Below, one piece after another: positions 60,372 through 64,000 of a stretch of DNA of 64,000 bases. This DNA comes from Sabellastarte sp. h YS-2021. Its lineage: Eukaryota; Annelida; Polychaeta; Sabellida; Sabellidae. Under the pieces are notes generated by a model. It worked only from the letters and a program-made list of their open reading frames with translations, searched no databases and was not told the DNA's origin. Position 1 is the first letter of the stretch. Every line of letters starts with the position of its first letter. The stretch is from contig OZ024938.1 of NCBI GenBank assembly GCA_964017235.1, positions 60,999,816-61,063,815 on the forward strand. Direction: 5' to 3'. Made by a program: the position numbers and the translations under genes.

Positions 60372-62554
60372 CTGTAAAACAAAGAATGAGAAATGTGCAC
60401 CTTGGCCCATATTCATTAACATTCTTATTCCAAGAAATTAAGAATTATTCTTATTCTTAGAATGTTCTAAGAAAACCGCTGTTTTATAACAAAAAGTATC
60501 TAAGAATAAGAATTTTTAAATTCATGGTAATTTTTAAGACTTCTGAAGGTAATAATACTGAATATGCAATATCTGTGAGGAAAATGGTAGCATTAGTATT
60601 TTAGTTGCTGATCAACTCACAGGAATTATTTATTTTAAAAAAAATATTACACACATAGTTTCGACAGAATTTTGAAAATTTCTTATTCTGAGAAAGTTTT
60701 CTTATTCTAAGAATTTTTCATGGAAAACGTCTTCATTCTAAGAAATTCTTATTTGAAGAAGCAGAATGTTAGTGTATGTGCCCTGGAAGCTCTATTCACA
60801 AAGAATGATAAAATGCTTCTACTTGATGCATGGTTATTGTTTTGCAGTAAGCCCAATATTTACTTAAGAATATACTGTACAGATGTGTTACAACTCAGGG
60901 TTATACAAGTACAGTGCACTTTGTATCACTATAACCTCTAATAGCAACAAAATTTGATTTATACTTATGTCTAACTTTCGCATACAAGTTTGAAAATACC
61001 ACATTTTTTTCAGAGATTGGGATCTTAAAACTGCTTCCAATTATACACTCCACTGATTCTGCATCCAAAGACACAAAGTAACCATGCCGTTCACTGACAT
61101 TCCATAATGTTAAAATTATTAATTTTAATAACATTTAATAATCTCTATTTTTCACTCTCTCACCTCTGTAGAGGTGGCAGTGCGGTCTAATTGCCAGATT
61201 GATCCACGACCGAGAAATCTCAGACATGGTCAGCTGCTCGTAACCATGGTAACGCTGATACTCCAGTTTAGGATGGAAGTGCAAGAAATTAACCTGAAAG
61301 TACAAGAATATCATCTGAAGTGTAATGTTTACCAAGTCAATAGTGGAAATGAATAGAGCTATGGACTGAAGTGCATGGAATGTGAAGAGGTCATAATATG
61401 GTCAAAGTACTGCAGAACAAGTTTACAGGATAGAACAAAAAAACACTGCAATCATTTTATTTTCAAGTATCCGAATGTTCTGAAACAGGAAACATTTATC
61501 TGCAGTCTATTGTAGCACACTGTCTGCTACAATTATTTTCAAATCCTTAAAAAATCAATTACAAATATTTTGAAATGATAAAGTATCTGAATTCAAGCCT
61601 GAAAGGTGGCGGTTTTTCACTGTATTTGGTAATTCATGGGACACACTTTAGAACTTTCCCAATCCTACAGGGTTTTGCTGCCACTCTTGTATCAGCTTTT
61701 GATAAATGTTAGTTCTACCATATTAAAACTAAGATAACCTCTATTACTAATGTCTGAAAGTATGTACACTTTCATCCGCTATAGTGTTCTTTTTGGCAGA
61801 TTTTCACTGACTCCAATCGCAACTCTTCTATTATACCGTGTCAAAATAGCATCCGAGACAACGGACTGTAAAAGTGAGAACCAATCAGAAGACTCTATCA
61901 GGAAGGAAAGACACTGAGGCCAATTAATAGCTTTCATAGTGAGTTTGTGCGTTATGCTTGTTTGTATGAACTCTATGATATGTTAGCAGGTCCACTGACC
62001 TGGGGAAAAAATAATTGGGGCAAAATGCTTTGGCATTTAATCAACTGACCCACTCCACTATAGGTGTGGGTTTTGAGTCTTTTGAGTCTATCTCATGACA
62101 ATATATAAGATTCACAGATGTTGTCCCATTACATGAGCTTAGTATTTGAAGTAGATACAAATTACTAACTCTGACTTTGGTACTGACGGGATACCATTTC
62201 AGAAGCTCCAATGTATTGCACTGTGTATCCCAACTAAAAACTATATTTTTGTTGAATAAACAAATCAATATAACCAATTAAAGACATGTCTTTATGCATA
62301 ATTAAATTAGAGTATAAAATCTAGCTAGACCTGTTTTTCACTTATGTTTTTTTTTTCACCTTCCCAAGCAAAAGACAGGTAAAAACCAAAAGCACTCACC
62401 TTTTTGTCTGAAGCTGTTAGAGGTTTGACGGCATGAACACCACATCTGACAAGCACTCTGAACTTCCCCAACTGCCACAGGTTGTACGTCACATTGCCTT
62501 TCTTTGGACTCTCAAAGTCTTTTGGATCTTCATACATTTCCCACTCTTTTGGAT
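60287..62554 (-). CDS. ICE2: ICE2/NARG2-like gene, three exons of the C-terminal domain (partial)
   Basis: Minus-strand exons 62554-62400, 61293-61164 and 60371-60287 have AG acceptors, GT donors and compatible phases (0 between the first two, 1 between the second and third). The joined reading contains GNVTYNLWQLGKFRVLVRC, then PKLEYQRYHGYEQLTMSE followed by ISRSWINL and LYR. This resembles the C-terminal (NARG2_C) domain of Little elongation complex subunit 2, a nuclear partner in snRNA transcription by Pol II and III. The family match is from memory of conserved KLEYQ...G.E.LT.SE and LVRC features. 5' exons must lie right of the window or unseen in 62.6-64 kb; the 3' end is not fixed. Confidence 0.66.
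60404..60783. mobile_element. MITE-like inverted-repeat element in the ICE2-like intron
   Basis: The ends GGCCCATATTCATTAACATTCT (left, 22 bp, first 20: GGCCCATATTCATTAACATT) and GGGCACATACACTAACATTC (right, opposite strand) are imperfect inverted repeats. Inside, TTCTTATTCTAAGAA-like words form many internal hairpins. No clear target duplication was found, so the borders are approximate. Confidence 0.6.
60784..61163. other. Intron sequence
   Basis: AT-rich interval between exons b and c of the ICE2-like gene, outside the MITE. No other feature seen. Confidence 0.5.
61164..61293 (-). CDS. ICE2: ICE2-like exon b
   Basis: 130 bp. The acceptor CTTGTACTTTCAG is strong and the donor is GTGAGAG at 61163. 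It is higher in GC than its flanks. It reads FHPKLEYQRYHGYEQLTMSE, then SRSWINLAIRPHCHLYR, with one base left for the next exon. Confidence 0.72.
61294..62399. other. Intron sequence
   Basis: AT-rich interval between exons a and b. Short open frames have no domain and no splice support. No repeat was recognised. Confidence 0.5.
62400..62554 (-). CDS. ICE2: ICE2-like exon a
   Basis: 155 bp. The acceptor TTTTAAG ends at 62555 and the donor GTGAGT starts at 62399. It opens with two bases of a codon and reads PKEWEMYEDPKDFESPKKGN, later LWQLGKFRVLVRCGVHAVKP, ending in phase 0. Confidence 0.7.
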
Positions 62555-64000
62555 CTTAAAAGTGCAAAGCAATTATTGTGTTTATATTTTCATTAATTTT
62601 TGAGTTTTATTTCCTATTTGATAAGTAACTATACTCCATAATTTTAAATCTGAATAACCACCAAATTTCCTCATTTCTCAAACAGGTAGGAGAGTTTTAA
62701 GAAGTGGTTTTTTGATATTTTTGTGATTGCTTAGTAAATATGACATAGTTCACAAGCAATTCATACCATAATGTGGAATATCAATGACTGCAACATGATA
62801 AATACTTTCTCAAATGCAGAGTTTCAATGTCTCACTTTGTATGACATTTAGCCCAGGCAACAGCTTGCTGGTTACTTGAAATAAGTCAAATGTCACTGTA
62901 TCAAGGTCAGACCATGTCGTATAGAAGACGGTAAACTAAAAACCTATTTGCCAACTAAAAGACACTGATCCGGCTACCTTTTGTTTTCTTGTAATCAAAA
63001 CCAGTTTCCTTACATACTCATTATTTTAAAACAAGTTTACTAAAATATGCAACCACAAAAAAGTTTTCACAGTATTTTATAATATTCTATTAGTGATGGG
63101 AATTGCCTCCAAATTGCATGGTTGATTAATCATCTATTTTTTTAACCAATGATCGAGCCATAATTAATTCTTTTACTCCATTGTTGGCCATATCATGACA
63201 AAAGCTTTTCCTAAGAATAACAGTATTCCACCATTTAGAATCTATCAAAAACACTCATTTCCTGTAAATATGGCGGTAGAGATAAACAAACCCAAAATTC
63301 GTGAAAAATCTGTCAATTATTCGATGGAAACTGCCTAAAATATTTTAAAAACGTGGATATTGAGATGCATAATGGAGTTAACTGTATATTTTATAAAATT
63401 GTCAGTAATAATGATGAATCGATGTGTACTACTTCCAGATCGATCATTGCTACTAATGTGAATTTCAACCGATCATTCATGTCTGTAGACAATTGTTCTA
63501 TCACTACAGTCTATCAATATCTTAAGACATTTTGTCCTCAAAAGTCTTCAATAGGCACCATATGTAACAACATTTATATGTGAGTTATAGTTCATGGATG
63601 CATTTCAAAACTTGTGGCATTTACCAAACCAAACACACTAGGTATTTCGTCGAATTGAAAACTTATGATAAAAGACACACATCTTCATAATGAAAATTGA
63701 ATAGAAATGAAACTACTTATCACACAGAAAGAACATAATTACAGATCGGATTGAGATGCAATTTAAAAGCAGTGTCATATGGTTCAAGGTTCTGAACCAC
63801 TGGCTGTCAGTAAGTCACCTCAAATAGGATTACTTTAACTGAGCATTAGAATTAATGATATTCTGAATCACAACCTTAAAAATGTGTCAATTTAAGGCAT
63901 TTTATCTGTATATTATGATAAAAAAAATTAACCTGGACATTTATTTGCAAATTGCACAAAAATATATGTGAATATTTTTTACTTTTTTAGCAAATGGAAA
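62555..64000. other. Upstream intron or flank of the ICE2-like gene
   Basis: AT-rich with no exon I could support. A plus-strand frame at 63353-63583 has no recognisable domain. The N-terminal part of ICE2 is expected further right. Confidence 0.4.

Overview
The window is AT-rich eukaryotic DNA dominated by interspersed and nested transposable elements. The element mix suggests a lophotrochozoan genome, most likely a bivalve or other mollusc: an RNase H-bearing I/Nimb-type LINE, tRNA-headed SINEs ending in a CGTAAAACCCCAA-type tail, Helentron-like elements with ~160 bp tandem repeats, and DIRS retrotransposons. That is an inference; nothing here fixes the species. No rRNA, genuine tRNA, CRISPR or prokaryotic operon structure is visible.

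Layout. 1-6020: three stacked minus-strand Nimb-type LINE copies; the first is open in both ORFs up to the window edge. 6021-13330: remnants of a RecQ-like helicase gene, a 665 bp inverted-repeat element and several decayed tandem arrays. 13335-14717: the 3' end of another Nimb copy. 14718-23112: a Gypsy-class LTR retrotransposon (LTR, PBS, gag, PR, RT, RNase H, IN, an extra zinc-finger/coiled-coil ORF, LTR) pierced by two SINEs. 23113-24966: short tandem repeats and a coding remnant. 24967-32260: a plus-strand Nimb copy pierced by a Helentron-like element with a dimeric ~321 bp array and by SINEs. 32261-42757: broken pieces of a DDE-like transposase and a second RecQ-like helicase, interrupted by a Mutator-like foldback element with a 9 bp target duplication that itself contains an L2/CR1-like LINE end, and by further tandem arrays. 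45328-57126: an old DIRS element into which a younger DIRS element (49839-56151) has inserted. 58490-59636: a 145 bp tandem array, followed by a Harbinger-like MITE.

The best-supported host gene is at the right edge on the minus strand: three phase-compatible exons (62554-62400, 61293-61164, 60371-60287) whose translation resembles the C-terminal domain of Little elongation complex subunit 2 (ICE2/NARG2), which acts with the snRNA transcription complex. Everything else I could identify is mobile-element coding sequence or decay products.

Most interesting: (i) the repeated co-occurrence of RecQ-like helicase and DDE-like transposase remnants, which may be one helicase-carrying DNA transposon family; both helicase copies share an in-frame TGA at the same position; (ii) the foldback element with arrayed terminal repeats; (iii) DIRS-in-DIRS nesting with both internal complementary regions readable; (iv) the Helentron-like insertion with a dimeric repeat array; (v) the third ORF in the Gypsy element.
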